64,000 nt of DNA from assembly GCF_000756385.1 (NCBI RefSeq), contig NZ_JNFC01000013.1, forward strand, positions 1-64,000. The letters are read 5' to 3'. The stretch is from Sphingopyxis sp. LC363 (lineage in GTDB: Bacteria > Pseudomonadota > Alphaproteobacteria > Sphingomonadales > Sphingomonadaceae). Position 1 is the first letter of the stretch. Every line of letters starts with the position of its first letter. Below the pieces are notes generated by a model. It searched no databases. It was not told where the DNA came from and worked only from the letters and a program-made list of their open reading frames with translations. This document shows, one piece after another, positions 32,470 through 42,196 of this stretch. Made by a program: the position numbers and the translations under genes.

Positions 32470-33945
32470 CTATGCCACCGTCTCCTTCTTGCCGATCCCG
32501 CTCCAGTCGATGCCCCGCGTCATATACATCACCCCGGCGAGGGCGAAGAACATCAGCACCGAACCGATCAGCAGCGAATAGGCTTCGAGGTTCAGGAGGA
32601 CATAGAGCAGCGCGTAGAGCCCGATCAGCATTGCCGCGAGGAAGCGCGCGCGCTTCCAGCTTTTCAGCACCGCCGCGCTGTAAAAAGCGAGCAGCCCGAT
32701 GATCGCCGCCGATGCGACCATATAGGCGAAGGTAAAGCCGATCACCTCGGCGAACGCCAGCAGCAGTACGAAGAACAGCACCAAAGCGATACCGGTCAGC
32801 AGATATTCCGCCGGCGCGACGCGCGCGCCCGCGATGATGTCGAACATCAAGAAGGCGACGAAGGTGAAGCCGATGAACAGGAAGCCATATTTGATGCTGC
32901 GATCGACCTGGCTGTAGAGGTCGACGGGCTCGATCAGGCTGATCGCGACCGCTTTTGCGGTGCCGCCCGATGCCTCGCTTCCGCCGCCGCTGTTGCTCGT
33001 CACCTCGACCGGCACCGGCTCCCTATAGGATTCGCGCGGGCCGTAATTCGTCGCGACCGGCGGCGATAGATCGCCGGTCAGCACCTGTGCCTGTCCGAGC
33101 GCGAGATTGGGCACAGCATAGGTCGCGGTAAAACCGCTCGCCGTCACCTCGCGCTTCGCGGGCAGGAAGTCGCCGCCGAAGCTCGGGTTCGGCCAGCTCG
33201 ACTTGACCGTCCAGCGCGTGTCGACCCCGCGCGGGATCAGTTTGAAATCGCCGAGCCCGCGCACGCCGATCCGGTAATCGACCTTCATCGGCGCCGCGCC
33301 GCTCCAGTCGACGAAAGCGAAAGTGCCCGAATTGCCCGTCGAGAGCAGCCCTTTTCCCGGCTGGAGCGCGAGCGGGGTGCCGTCGACGGTCAAACTGTTG
33401 CCGTCGACCAGCCCGCGCGCGTCGCTGATGCCCAGCCGCACTTCGGCGCGGTCGAGCATCAACGCCTCACGCGTCACGCCATAGCGCGCGATATCGGCGG
33501 GCAGCACGAAATCGGCGCTCCCCGCGATCTGGCTTTCATAGACGACGGTCTCGTAAATCGCCTTCTTCCGCCGCTCAGGCTTGATGACGACGTCGGCCTT
33601 GTTCGACTGCGGCGAGAGGTAGAGGTTGCGGATCGTGTCGACCGTCCGCGTCACATCCTTGCCATTTTCGTTGACCGTCGTCGTTTCGGCCGCGCGATAG
33701 GGAATGACGATCACCGGGCCGGCGATCGTCTGCTGCCCGCCCCAGCCCTGCCCGATCGAGGCTTGCGCGGTTTCGGCCTGCTGCTGGCGATCCCATAGCA
33801 GGCCATAGGTCATCAGCAGCGGGACCATCAGCGCGACCGCGATCAGCACCGCGATGACCAGCTTGACGCCCGGGCTACGCTCGCCGCGGGCCGGAGGAAC
33901 CGGCGGAACCGAAACAGTCTGGGGGGATTGAGGAGTCTGAGGCAT
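32470..33945 (-). CDS. creD: Inner membrane protein CreD
   Basis: The 491-residue protein is a CreD family envelope protein. It has one N-terminal transmembrane segment (about 28-48), a large periplasmic domain (about 50-310) and a C-terminal bundle of about six membrane helices (about 330-480). The N-terminal Pro-rich tail faces the cytoplasm. In enterobacteria CreD affects envelope integrity and responds to CreBC; no creBC genes lie here. ATG 33945 follows GAGG. A 164-bp gap separates it from the torF-type gene. Confidence 0.93.
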   Translation of the reverse strand: MPQTPQSPQTVSVPPVPPARGERSPGVKLVIAVLIAVALMVPLLMTYGLLWDRQQQAETAQASIGQGWGGQQTIAGPVIVIPYRAAETTTVNENGKDVTRTVDTIRNLYLSPQSNKADVVIKPERRKKAIYETVVYESQIAGSADFVLPADIARYGVTREALMLDRAEVRLGISDARGLVDGNSLTVDGTPLALQPGKGLLSTGNSGTFAFVDWSGAAPMKVDYRIGVRGLGDFKLIPRGVDTRWTVKSSWPNPSFGGDFLPAKREVTASGFTATYAVPNLALGQAQVLTGDLSPPVATNYGPRESYREPVPVEVTSNSGGGSEASGGTAKAVAISLIEPVDLYSQVDRSIKYGFLFIGFTFVAFLMFDIIAGARVAPAEYLLTGIALVLFFVLLLAFAEVIGFTFAYMVASAAIIGLLAFYSAAVLKSWKRARFLAAMLIGLYALLYVLLNLEAYSLLIGSVLMFFALAGVMYMTRGIDWSGIGKKETVA

Positions 33946-34045
33946 GGGCGATCGTCTCCGTCTTCTTCAACTCGTCGACGGATTTGCACGGTTCATCGAA
34001 CACCGTCAAGCCGCTTGCGGCGAAGCGCCGCGCGCTTTCGCGCAC

Positions 34046-34081
34046 GAAAAAGGGGACGGCCTCCCCCGAAGCCGTCCCCTT
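34046..34081 (-). terminator. Intrinsic terminator after the first torF-type gene
   Basis: An 11-bp stem (34050-34060 with 34071-34081, arm AAGGGGACGGC) is followed on the minus strand by TTTTT. It lies 29 bp beyond the stop of the gene at 34110-34859, a good rho-independent terminator. Confidence 0.85.
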
Positions 34082-34109
34082 CGCGCGTGGTCGCCGACCC
34101 GCTAGGGCA

Positions 34110-34859
34110 TCAGAAAGATGCGCCGAGCGTAAAGACCACGGTTGGATCGTAAAGCGTATCGACGGCCTTGACGCCCGTCTTTTTAACATCGGTATCGATA
34201 CATTGCGCCGAGAAGGTCAGCGGGCCGGCGGCGAAGGACGCGCCGAGCGACCAGTCGACATATTGGCCGTCGGGCGACACGAGGCCGAGCGACCCGTCAT
34301 TATAGCCGATCCCCGCGGTCAGCGTGACGGGCGTGTTCGGAATTCCGTATCCGGCGCCGAGGTTCAGATAGATATTGTCCTGATCGCCAAGCGAATCCTG
34401 CTTGGGCGCATAGGCCACCATCCCCGTGACCGACACGGGACCGATATCGTGCGACAGCTTGCCGATGCCATCGAAATAGTCGGTCGGCGCGCCGCCGTCG
34501 TCGCTGCCCGGATAGGTGTACCAGGTCACGCCGATGTCGGCCGTCGTACCCGGTGCGATTTCGGTGTTGAAGCCGCCATAGACGTCGAGTTCGAACTTGC
34601 CATAGGCGGGGCTGTCGGGAAGCGACGAACCCCAGACGCCGGCATAGAAGCCGCTTTCGTGGCTGACGGTCAGCGTCGGCTGCACCGCAACCTTTTCGTT
34701 CGACAGCGAAATGCCGCGGAAGCGATAGTCGCTCGTGACCGCAATGCCGCCCGACAGCGTGAACGGGCCGGCGGCTTCTTCTTCCTGAGCAAAGGCCGGG
34801 GTGGACATCGCCGTCGCGGCGACAAGCGCGCCAAGGCACGCGCGGACAAGAGTTTTCAT
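34110..34859 (-). CDS. TorF family putative porin (copy 1)
   Basis: The 249-residue protein has a signal peptide (about 1-24, ending AFA) and a beta-rich outer-membrane barrel of the TorF/Gcw_chp family. It begins its mature part with the SGGIAVTSDYRFRGISLS signature and ends in aromatic Phe. The domain ends [17 protein letters not shown]. It is a tandem paralogue of 35095-35850, with almost the same C-terminus. Function in nutrient or nitrogen uptake is inferred from family context. It has its own terminator and a possible sigma-54 promoter. Confidence 0.9.
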   Translation of the reverse strand: MKTLVRACLGALVAATAMSTPAFAQEEEAAGPFTLSGGIAVTSDYRFRGISLSNEKVAVQPTLTVSHESGFYAGVWGSSLPDSPAYGKFELDVYGGFNTEIAPGTTADIGVTWYTYPGSDDGGAPTDYFDGIGKLSHDIGPVSVTGMVAYAPKQDSLGDQDNIYLNLGAGYGIPNTPVTLTAGIGYNDGSLGLVSPDGQYVDWSLGASFAAGPLTFSAQCIDTDVKKTGVKAVDTLYDPTVVFTLGASF

Positions 34860-34895
34860 GGACAGATCCCTGTTCGTTGATGGATCGTCCCTGCC

Positions 34896-34911
34896 TGCCG
34901 CACGGCTGCCA
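34896..34911 (-). promoter_or_regulatory. Candidate sigma-54 promoter upstream of torF-type copy 1
   Basis: On the minus strand TGGCAG-CCGTG-CGGCA gives GG and GC with the required 10-nt spacing, though the -12 half is not ideal. It is 37 bp before the start codon. An NtrC-like dyad (CACCA-CTT-TGGTG) lies about 45 bp further upstream at 34954-34966. Confidence 0.35.
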
Positions 34912-34953
34912 GCCTCTTTTCGGGTCTGGTCCCGTCGTGCGTGCGCCGATCTT

Positions 34954-34966
34954 CACCACTTTGGTG
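34954..34966. promoter_or_regulatory. NtrC-like dyad upstream of torF-type copy 1
   Basis: CACCA at 34954-34958 pairs with TGGTG at 34962-34966 across 3 nt, resembling the TGCAC-N4-GTGCA enhancer of NtrC only loosely. The location upstream of a candidate sigma-54 site is suggestive. The region 34860-35094 is otherwise AT-rich and without a gene. Confidence 0.3.
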
Positions 34967-35094
34967 CGACGCACAAACGAAAAAGTTGCGCGCGCCGTGT
35001 TAAAACGGGACGATGCGACTTTTGTGCAACAGTTGACTATGAATAAATGGGTTGGGCGAAATTATATTATACAAAATCGCCTGTCGACGCGCGG

Positions 35095-35850
35095 TCAGAA
35101 GGAAAAGCCGAGCGTCAGTACCAGCGTCGGGTCGTAAAGCGTGTCGACCGCCTTCACGCCGGTTTTCTTGATGTCGGTGTCGACATAGCGCGCCGAGAGC
35201 GTCGCCGGGCCGACGACACAGGATGCACCGAGCGACCAGTCGACATAGTCGCCCGGGGGGGCGGTCAGCGCGAGCGAGCCGTCGGAATAGCCGACCCCGG
35301 CATGGACCGTGACCGGAGTATTGGGGATGCCTGAGGAGACGCCGAGGTTATAGTACCAGCTGTCGCCCTTCGAGCGCTGCGCGGGCGCATAGGCGACGGT
35401 TCCGGTCGCCGAAAGCGGGCCGATGTCGTGCGACAGCTTGCCGCTGAACTCGACATAATCGGCCGGTCCCGCCCAACTCCGGTTGCCCGGATAGCTGTAC
35501 CAGATCACCCCGGCGTCGACCGAGGTGCCCGGCGCGACCTCGGTCGCATAGCCGCCATAGAGGTCGAATTCGAATTTACCCGACAGCGGATTGTCGGGCA
35601 TCGTCGAGCCCCAGACGCCGACGTAAAAGCCGCTTTCGTGGGCAAGCGTCAGCGTCGGCTGGAGCGCGATTTCCTCGTCCGACAGCGAAATGCCGCCAAA
35701 ACGATAGTCGCTGACGACGGCGACCTCGCCCGACAGCGAAAGCGGGGCTCCGCCGCCGGTAATCGGATCATCCTGGGCAAAAGCGGGGACCGACATGGCC
35801 GCGGCCGCGAGCAACAGGCCGGCGCCGGCCGTGTTGAAAAAACGCATCAA
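35095..35850 (-). CDS. TorF family putative porin (copy 2)
   Basis: The 251-residue protein has a signal peptide (about 1-25) and a TorF/Gcw_chp barrel with [21 protein letters not shown]. It ends [17 protein letters not shown]. It shares the whole architecture with copy 1 downstream but has diverged, with [17 protein letters not shown] in place of the GLVSPDGQ stretch. The 235-bp gap between the two is unusually AT-rich, so they are probably separate transcription units. The cargo is unknown. Confidence 0.9.
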   Translation of the reverse strand: MMRFFNTAGAGLLLAAAAMSVPAFAQDDPITGGGAPLSLSGEVAVVSDYRFGGISLSDEEIALQPTLTLAHESGFYVGVWGSTMPDNPLSGKFEFDLYGGYATEVAPGTSVDAGVIWYSYPGNRSWAGPADYVEFSGKLSHDIGPLSATGTVAYAPAQRSKGDSWYYNLGVSSGIPNTPVTVHAGVGYSDGSLALTAPPGDYVDWSLGASCVVGPATLSARYVDTDIKKTGVKAVDTLYDPTLVLTLGFSF

Positions 35851-36038
35851 TAGTCTTTCATCTCTGGCCCGAAACGCCGGTCGCGCCGCGCGGCGCGATC
35901 GGAAACGGTGGCCCTTATCGGGTCAGCATAAGGCCGCGAATGTCGCGCTACAAGCCGCGCGCCGTCGCTTGGCTTTGCCAAGCCGCCCCCGCCCGGCTAA
36001 AGAGCGACCATATCTCCCCATCTGTCGAGCCATTAGCG

Positions 36039-37190
36039 ATGAGCGATCACAATCCCGGCCTGCGCCCCTGGCGCGATATTGCACGGCGCGAATGCCGCCA
36101 GATCATGGTCGGCAACGTCCCCGTCGGCGGCGGTGCGCCGATCAGCGTCCAGACGATGACCAACACGCTGACCAGCGATCCGGTGGCGACGATCGACCAG
36201 ATCCGCCGCTGCGAAGAGGCGGGCGCGGGCCTCATCCCCGTCTCGTGCCCCGACACCGATTCGACCGCGGCGCTGGGGAAGATCGTCCGCGCGTCGCGCA
36301 TCCCGATCATCGCCGACATCCATTTCCACTATAAGCGCGCTTTGGAAGCCGCCGACGCCGGCGCCGCGTGCCTGCGCATCAACCCCGGCAACATCGGCTC
36401 ATCCGAGCGCGTCGGCGAGGTCGTCCGCGCCGCCAAGGCGAACGGCTGCGCGATCCGCATCGGCGTCAACGCCGGCAGCCTCGAAAAGGATCTGCTCGAA
36501 AAATATGGCGAGCCCTGTCCCGAGGCGCTCGTCGAAAGCGCGCTCGACCATATCAAGCTCTTACAGGACCACGACTTCCACGAATATAAGGTCGCGGTAA
36601 AGGCGAGCGACGTCTTCCTCGCGGTCGCCGCCTATGCGCAGCTCGCCGACGCGGTCGATTGTCCCTTGCACCTCGGCATCACCGAAGCCGGCGGGCTGAT
36701 CGGCGGCACGGTCAAATCGGCGCTCGGCATCGGCAACCTCCTGTGGGCCGGGATCGGCGACACGATCCGCGTCAGCCTCTCGGCCGAACCCGAAGAAGAG
36801 GTGCGCGTCGGCTATGAAATCCTGAAGTCGCTGGGCCTTCGCACCCGCGGCGTCCGCGTCGTCTCCTGCCCCAGCTGCGCGCGGCAGGGCTTCGACGTGA
36901 TCCGCACCGTCCAGGCGCTCGAAGAGGCGCTCCAGCACATCAAGACCCCGATGTCGCTCTCGGTATTGGGCTGCGTCGTCAACGGCCCCGGCGAAGCGCG
37001 CGAGACCGACATCGGCATCACCGGCGGCGGCAACGGCAAGCATATGGTCTTCCTGTCGGGGGTCACCGACCACCATGTAGAGGACGCCGACATGATCGCG
37101 CACATCGTGAAGCTGGTCGAAGCGAAGGCGGCCGAGATCGAGGCGGGCAGCGCGGTGAGCATGGATACGCTCCACGGCAAGGCGGCGTAG
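36039..37190 (+). CDS. ispG: Flavodoxin-dependent 4-hydroxy-3-methylbut-2-enyl-diphosphate synthase
   Basis: The 383-residue Fe-S enzyme catalyses the penultimate step of the MEP isoprenoid pathway. It has the TIM-barrel start [21 protein letters not shown] and the 4Fe-4S Cys in SCPSCAR and [10 protein letters not shown]. The length fits the bacterial form. ATG 36039 is chosen; 33 upstream codons in frame lack conservation. It is a single gene, convergent with the hypothetical at 37257. Confidence 0.96.
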   Translation: MSDHNPGLRPWRDIARRECRQIMVGNVPVGGGAPISVQTMTNTLTSDPVATIDQIRRCEEAGAGLIPVSCPDTDSTAALGKIVRASRIPIIADIHFHYKRALEAADAGAACLRINPGNIGSSERVGEVVRAAKANGCAIRIGVNAGSLEKDLLEKYGEPCPEALVESALDHIKLLQDHDFHEYKVAVKASDVFLAVAAYAQLADAVDCPLHLGITEAGGLIGGTVKSALGIGNLLWAGIGDTIRVSLSAEPEEEVRVGYEILKSLGLRTRGVRVVSCPSCARQGFDVIRTVQALEEALQHIKTPMSLSVLGCVVNGPGEARETDIGITGGGNGKHMVFLSGVTDHHVEDADMIAHIVKLVEAKAAEIEAGSAVSMDTLHGKAA

Positions 37191-37256
37191 CGCCCGCAGG
37201 CGGTACGCCAGCGCCCGCCCCGTCCGAACCGGATTGCGCGATATGCAGATGGCGGC

Positions 37257-37832
37257 TCAGGCCGTCCGCCGGTCGACCGCGATCCAGTTCACTTCCCATG
37301 TCGCGCCGCCATCGGCCGAAAAGGCCTGCTCGAAACGCGCCTCGTCGGCCGAGACCGGCGTAATGACGAACCGCACGCGGATGGGCCGCTCGCCGAGCTT
37401 GTCGTCGCCGTAAAAGACGCCGCGTCCATCGGCGCCGAAACCGCCGATCACCGGCGGGGTCAGCGCACCGTCGCGCAGGCTGGCAAAGTTGAGGCTCCAG
37501 CGGCGAGCGCCGGGGTCATAAAGCCGTAGCGAGATACCCTCGATCTTCCCCGCAGGTCCCGCGACCGACAGCTCGACGCTGTTCGCACGGCCATCCATCA
37601 GGCTTCGAACGAGGCTCGTGCCACGATATTCGGCCCAGACCGGTTGTTTGCCCGACAACGGGTTGCGCAGCACACGCACGTCGGTTGCCCAGGTTCCGAT
37701 TTCGAAATCGAAATCGTGCTGACCATCGCGGACTGCCTCCGCGGACGAAGCATCCGGTGCCGAATGCGCCGTCGCGGAAACGCCCGCGCCGCCCATCAGC
37801 AACACCAGCACCAGCAATCGTGCGCTCATCAT
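37257..37832 (-). CDS. Exported hypothetical protein, DUF1579-like
   Basis: The 191-residue protein has a signal peptide (about 1-24) and a single domain beginning GQHDFDFEIGTWATDV. That motif is typical of the heme/lipid-binding-like DUF1579 family, whose function is unknown. It is periplasmic. Two adjacent ATGs (37832 and 37829) follow GGGAGAGG; the first is listed. It stands alone between ispG and an acetyltransferase. Confidence 0.75.
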   Translation of the reverse strand: MMSARLLVLVLLMGGAGVSATAHSAPDASSAEAVRDGQHDFDFEIGTWATDVRVLRNPLSGKQPVWAEYRGTSLVRSLMDGRANSVELSVAGPAGKIEGISLRLYDPGARRWSLNFASLRDGALTPPVIGGFGADGRGVFYGDDKLGERPIRVRFVITPVSADEARFEQAFSADGGATWEVNWIAVDRRTA

Positions 37833-38016
37833 CGAGCCTCTCCCGCCATTCGCCCCATCCTGTCGTCGACCCTGATTACAGGTCGCTGGCCTGACGACAA
37901 GGACGCTCTTTCCGATAGCCGCTTCGATGCGAGCGGCCCGACCGGACAAGCGGCATTGCCCGCGAGCCCGTCCTCGTTAAAAAGCGCCGCGACGTCTCTC
38001 TTTGCAGGATAATCGC

Positions 38017-38496
38017 GTGACCCTATCGATCCGCCCCGCCATCCCCGCCGATCTGCCGCTGATCGCCGGGTTCATCCGCGACCTCGCCGAATATGAAAAG
38101 CTGTCGCACGAAGTCCGCTTCGACGAGGCGAAGCTCGGCGAAAATCTGTTCGGCGCGCGTCCCTATGCCGAGGTCGTAATCGGCGAGATCGATGGCACGC
38201 CGCAGGGCTTCGCGCTCTTCTTCCACAATTTCTCGACCTTCGAGGGGCGCCCCGGCATCTATCTCGAGGATCTGTTCGTACGCCCCGAAGCGCGCGGCTC
38301 GGGGCTCGGCAAGGCGCTGCTCGCGCACCTCGCCAAGCTCTGCGTGGAGCGCGACTGCGCGCGGCTCGAATGGTGGGTGCTCGACTGGAACGCGCCGTCG
38401 ATCGGCTTCTACCAGAGCCTCGGCGCAAAGCTCATGGACGAATGGACGGTGATGCGGGTCGATGGCGAGGCGCTGATCAAGCTGGCAGGTTCATAA
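38017..38496 (+). CDS. GNAT N-acetyltransferase (diamine/spermidine type)
   Basis: The 159-residue protein resembles diamine/thialysine acetyltransferases: IYLEDLFVRPEARGSGLGKALL gives the acetyl-CoA loop and EWWVLDWNAPSIGFY the conserved C-terminal segment with WN and FY. Polyamine or lysine-analogue acetylation is likely but unproven. The start is GTG 38017 behind AGGAT; a TTG five codons upstream is possible. Confidence 0.88.
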   Translation: MTLSIRPAIPADLPLIAGFIRDLAEYEKLSHEVRFDEAKLGENLFGARPYAEVVIGEIDGTPQGFALFFHNFSTFEGRPGIYLEDLFVRPEARGSGLGKALLAHLAKLCVERDCARLEWWVLDWNAPSIGFYQSLGAKLMDEWTVMRVDGEALIKLAGS

Positions 38497-38530
38497 CCTT
38501 CGTCACCCTCGGGCAAGGCAAGGGACTTGC

Positions 38531-38594
38531 CCGACTTGATCCGGGGTCCAAACTCGCGCCGTAGCATGGATGCCGGATCAAGTCCGGCATGACG
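38531..38594. repeat. REP-like inverted repeat, family B (copy 2)
   Basis: The arms are CGACTTGATCCGGGGTCC and GGATCAAGTCCGGCATGACG with a 20-nt spacer. It sits between two convergent genes, 11 bp from the S41 stop. Confidence 0.82.
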
Positions 38595-38605
38595 AAAGAG
38601 GGAAA

Positions 38606-39727
38606 TTAACGCGCCCCGCGCGGCTTCCGTCGCTCCATCGGCCAGCTCGGCATATGCGCGTCCGACAGCGTCTTCGCTTCGGCGGGCGCGACACCGAGTT
38701 CGGTCAGCGCGCGCGCCAGCGCGTCGGCGGGCGCCACCGCGATGTCGGGCAACACGCCCTCGCCCTCCCAATCCTTCCCCGTCACCGGATCATAGGTCCG
38801 CCCGACCGGGATGAAGGCGCCATAGCCGCCGCCCAGATCCTCGCCGCGCCCGAAATGATTGGCGCCCGCGGTCGGCGCGCCGACCAGCGTGCCGCGCCCC
38901 GTGTGCTTCATCGCGAGCGCGAAATGCTCGGCCGCCGACGCGCTCGCGCCCGAGGTCAGCACATAGATTTTGGCATCGCGCAGCCGAGCGTCGGCGTTCG
39001 GCGTCGCCCAATGTTCGCGCGCGACCATGCCCGCATCGCCCTTCGCCATGCGCATCGAGGCGATGCCCGCGATCGGCGAGCCGCCTTCGGCGTCGACCGA
39101 CGCGCGCGTCGCCATCGTCACCAGCCGCGTCTCCTTGCCGAACAGCCACGGGAAGATGACGTCCATCTGGTCGAGCCCGCCGCCATTGTGCGTGCGGATG
39201 TCGAAGATGATCGCCTTGGCATCGGCGTGGTCGGCCATGAACTTCGCCGCCTGTGCCGTCACCGCATCGTCCATCGGAAAGACGTTGAAGCGCACAAAGG
39301 CGATCCCCGGCGCGATCCATCCCGCCTGTTCGACCGGCACCTTGGGCGGACGGCGCCCCGGCGCGGCGCTGCCCGGCGCCGGCGCCGGCGCCGGCGCGGC
39401 CGCCCCCGCCGCCGCTTCGGGAACGCGCAGCCGCAGATGCCCGTCGGGCGACACCGCGTTCACATCGCTGTCGATCGCGGCGCCGAGCGCCTCGCCGGAG
39501 AGCCCCTTGTAGCGGCCTGCGGCGATCGCCGCGCGGATCGCATCTGCATATTTTTTTCCCGTTTCGGGATAGAGATAGTCACGCTCGAGCAGCGCGGCAT
39601 ATTTCCCGGCGATCGCATCGGCGCCGGCCTCGTCGGCCGCGAGCGCGGGAGACGGCGTGAGCAAGGGGGTCGCAGCCATTCCGGCAGCAAGCAACAATGC
39701 GGGCATAACAAGCGACGAACGAATCAT
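38606..39727 (-). CDS. S41 family peptidase, exported (second)
   Basis: The 373-residue protein has a signal peptide (about 1-33) and a S41 core. The nucleophile region is SGASASAAEHFALAM and the substrate loop HNGGG. A Pro-Ala-Gly linker (about 105-130), encoded by GGCGCC repeats near 39360-39400, joins the N-terminal helical part to the protease. ATG 39727 is preceded by GGAG; the TTG four codons before is less likely. It is related to, but diverged from, the peptidase at 23307. Confidence 0.88.
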   Translation of the reverse strand: MIRSSLVMPALLLAAGMAATPLLTPSPALAADEAGADAIAGKYAALLERDYLYPETGKKYADAIRAAIAAGRYKGLSGEALGAAIDSDVNAVSPDGHLRLRVPEAAAGAAAPAPAPAPGSAAPGRRPPKVPVEQAGWIAPGIAFVRFNVFPMDDAVTAQAAKFMADHADAKAIIFDIRTHNGGGLDQMDVIFPWLFGKETRLVTMATRASVDAEGGSPIAGIASMRMAKGDAGMVAREHWATPNADARLRDAKIYVLTSGASASAAEHFALAMKHTGRGTLVGAPTAGANHFGRGEDLGGGYGAFIPVGRTYDPVTGKDWEGEGVLPDIAVAPADALARALTELGVAPAEAKTLSDAHMPSWPMERRKPRGAR

Positions 39728-39802
39728 TCCTGTCTCCAATCCGGCCCCGGCGGATCGAAGTGTATCACATCGACAATACAGATCAACTACATTTGTAGTC
39801 GT

Positions 39803-40000
39803 CTATTTCTTGCGCGCGAACCAGACCAGAACCGCCCCGACCACCGCAAGGATCACGCCGTTGCGCGTCCACGCGGTGTCGCCCAGCATGAAGCTGCTCG
39901 CGGGCCAGCGCACGATATCGAGCCCCTGCAACGCCCACAGTCCGCCGACGAGGATCATCGCGACGCCGACGATCGCCATTATGCCTTTCAACGCACCCAT
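39803..40000 (-). CDS. Small two-TM membrane protein
   Basis: The 65-residue protein has two hydrophobic segments (about 5-25 and 47-62) around a loop with ASSFMLGD. Its WALQG and SFMLGDTAW motifs recur in a small family of uncharacterised proteins in alphaproteobacteria. It is co-directional with, and 12 bp after, the acyltransferase gene, so they are probably one operon. Confidence 0.75.
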   Translation of the reverse strand: MGALKGIMAIVGVAMILVGGLWALQGLDIVRWPASSFMLGDTAWTRNGVILAVVGAVLVWFARKK

Positions 40001-40012
40001 TCCCGCTCTCCC

Positions 40013-41146
40013 CTATTGGCGCTGCAATCCGATCAGCGGCCGCAGCCAGCCGATGCTGCGCCCGATCCGGTAGAAAAGCCAGCATCCGCTCACTGTCGCC
40101 GCGACGAGGATCAGGAATGACGGCAGCGCCGCAATATCCGCGCGCAACAGCCACCAGCCCACGACGACGATGATCGTCTGGTGGATGATGTAAAAGGGAA
40201 AGACCGCCTCGGCGAGCATCGCGCGCTGCGGATGGTCGCGATTCCAGTACCGGTCGGCGACCCCGACGAGCGCGACGATCGACGCCCAGCCCTGCACCAG
40301 CCGCACGACCATGAAGGGGGTGACAATTCCCGCGGGCGGCGGCCCCTCGCCCGGCGCCGCCCACATCGCCCAGACGATCCAGACATATGCGGCCAGCGCG
40401 AGCACCGCCGCGACCGGCCAGCACCGCGCCACCGCGTCGAACAGCGCCGGTCGCACACGCAGCAACCAGCCGATGAAGAAGGGGACAAGGAAATGAAGAT
40501 GCGCCGGCCCGTCATCGAACAGCGCGTGCGTATCGCGATGCCCGGGAAAGGCGAACAGGATGGCGAGCCACATTCCGAACGGCACCATCAGCATCCCCCA
40601 ACCGCCGAGCCACCGCGCAGCCGCATCGGCGATCCGCGCGCGCGCCGCGACAGGAAACACGACGAGCAGCAGCGCAGCCAGCGCGGTGTAGACGAACAGG
40701 TAAACGACGAACCACAGATGCTGCCAGGTCGGCAGCACGATGCCCCCGAGCGTTCCGAAGCGGAAATAATCGTAGAGCCAGAAATGCGCGAAGCCATGCG
40801 CATAGCCATGCTGCGTCACCAGCTCGATCCAGGGCTGCACGGGGATGACGACGATGATGCCGAAAGCGAGCGGGATCAGCAGCCGCGCGCTCCGCGACCG
40901 CATAAATGCGCCCGCCCCTTCCGTCTTCGCAAACAGCGCCGCGCTCGCATAGCCCGACACGAGGAACAGCAAAGGCAACCGCCAGCTGTTCGTCGCCATC
41001 ATCGGGATCTGCACCCAGTCCATCGGCGCCGCGATTTTCACATGCCAGCCCCACGGCACGAAATACATGCCGATATGATAGAAGATCAGCAAGCCGAAGG
41101 CGCCGATGCGCAGCCAGTCCATTCCGTAATGCCGTGTCGTCGTCAT
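40013..41146 (-). CDS. Acyltransferase 3 family membrane protein
   Basis: The 377-residue integral membrane protein has about ten predicted helices and starts with YGMDWLRIGAFGLLIFYHIGM, whose D and H are typical of acyltransferase 3/OpgC proteins. It would transfer acyl groups to a surface glycan or lipid. The acceptor is not known. It is divergent from the LytTR regulator gene (91 bp apart), which may control it. Confidence 0.9.
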   Translation of the reverse strand: MTTTRHYGMDWLRIGAFGLLIFYHIGMYFVPWGWHVKIAAPMDWVQIPMMATNSWRLPLLFLVSGYASAALFAKTEGAGAFMRSRSARLLIPLAFGIIVVIPVQPWIELVTQHGYAHGFAHFWLYDYFRFGTLGGIVLPTWQHLWFVVYLFVYTALAALLLVVFPVAARARIADAAARWLGGWGMLMVPFGMWLAILFAFPGHRDTHALFDDGPAHLHFLVPFFIGWLLRVRPALFDAVARCWPVAAVLALAAYVWIVWAMWAAPGEGPPPAGIVTPFMVVRLVQGWASIVALVGVADRYWNRDHPQRAMLAEAVFPFYIIHQTIIVVVGWWLLRADIAALPSFLILVAATVSGCWLFYRIGRSIGWLRPLIGLQRQ

Positions 41147-41237
41147 CTGCCCAAATCTCCTTTGCGGGGCCTGCGGCAGCCGCTAATCGAAAGGGCGGAC
41201 GGCGGGCGATCCCGGCGGGACGAACAGCGGGGCCGGA

Positions 41238-42089
41238 GTGACGGACAAGCAAGCCATGGGGACGAGCGGCGGCACAGCGGGGACGAGCGGCTTCAGCGCG
41301 CGCGCGCTCACCGCACTGCTGCTGACGGCGATTTTCCTCTTCGGGCTCGTTCGCATTACCGCCAACGTCTATTCCTATATCGCCGACCGGCAGGGCGCCG
41401 GCCTCGCCACCTCGCCGACGATCGCCTGGATGCTCGAAGGAAGCAGCCTCGCCGCTTGGGTGGCGATGATGATCCCTTGCTGGTTCGCGGTCCGGCGCAT
41501 CCGCCCGCCGCGCGTTTCGCTGCCCGCGACGATCGCGATCCACGCGCTGCTCGCGATCCCGGTTTCGCTCGGCCATATCGCGCTGATGGTCGCCTTTCGC
41601 ACGATGCTGTGGTGGACGATGGGGCTGGACTATGAATTCACTTCGCCCGACGGATCGCCGATCCTCTATGAATTGCGCAAGGATCTCTCGGCCTATGCCG
41701 AGCTCGTCTTCATCCTCTTCCTCGTCCAATGGCTTGTCGCACGCTATGCCGCGCCGCCGGCAAGGACGCCCGAACGCAGAACGCTCGCGATCGGCGACGG
41801 GTCGGTCACGCATCATTTGCCGGTCGACGAGATCGAGCATGTCGCGGCGGCGGGCAATTATGTCGAGGTCGCGTGGCGCGGCCAGCGCCTGCTCCACCGC
41901 GCGACGCTGACGGCGATCGAGGGTGAACTCGCCGGGGCGGGCTTTGCACGCATCCATCGCGGCCGTATCGTTCGCCGCGACGCGGTACGGCGCGTCGTCA
42001 CGCTAAAGAGCGGCGACTTCGACGTCGAGATGGAAAGCGGCGAGACGCTGCGCGGCAGCCGGCGTTATCGCGAGAATGTGTCGGGATAG
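41238..42089 (+). CDS. Membrane-bound LytTR transcriptional regulator
   Basis: The 283-residue protein has an N-terminal region of about four membrane helices (25-170) and a C-terminal LytTR DNA-binding domain (about 185-280; DEIEHVAAAGNYVEVAWRG). It has no receiver domain. The start is GTG 41238 with a GGGGCCGG stretch upstream. Members bind inverted repeats in promoters; divergence from the acyltransferase suggests this is the target. Confidence 0.87.
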   Translation: MTDKQAMGTSGGTAGTSGFSARALTALLLTAIFLFGLVRITANVYSYIADRQGAGLATSPTIAWMLEGSSLAAWVAMMIPCWFAVRRIRPPRVSLPATIAIHALLAIPVSLGHIALMVAFRTMLWWTMGLDYEFTSPDGSPILYELRKDLSAYAELVFILFLVQWLVARYAAPPARTPERRTLAIGDGSVTHHLPVDEIEHVAAAGNYVEVAWRGQRLLHRATLTAIEGELAGAGFARIHRGRIVRRDAVRRVVTLKSGDFDVEMESGETLRGSRRYRENVSG

Positions 42090-42102
42090 GGGGCTCTCAA
42101 CT

Positions 42103-42189
42103 CCGTTCGTGCTGAGCTTGTCGAAGCACCGTTCTTCTTCGACACCGCCAAAGACAAGAACGGCCCTTCGACAAGCTCAGGGCGAACGG
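42103..42189. repeat. Palindromic repeat, family D (copy 2)
   Basis: The arms are CCGTTCGTGCTGAGCTTGTC and CTTCGACAAGCTCAGGGCGA, with an internal CGTTCTTCTTCGACACC spacer. It fills the gap between convergent genes and ends 8 bp before the carboxyltransferase stop. Confidence 0.9.
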
Positions 42190-42196
42190 ATTTTGA

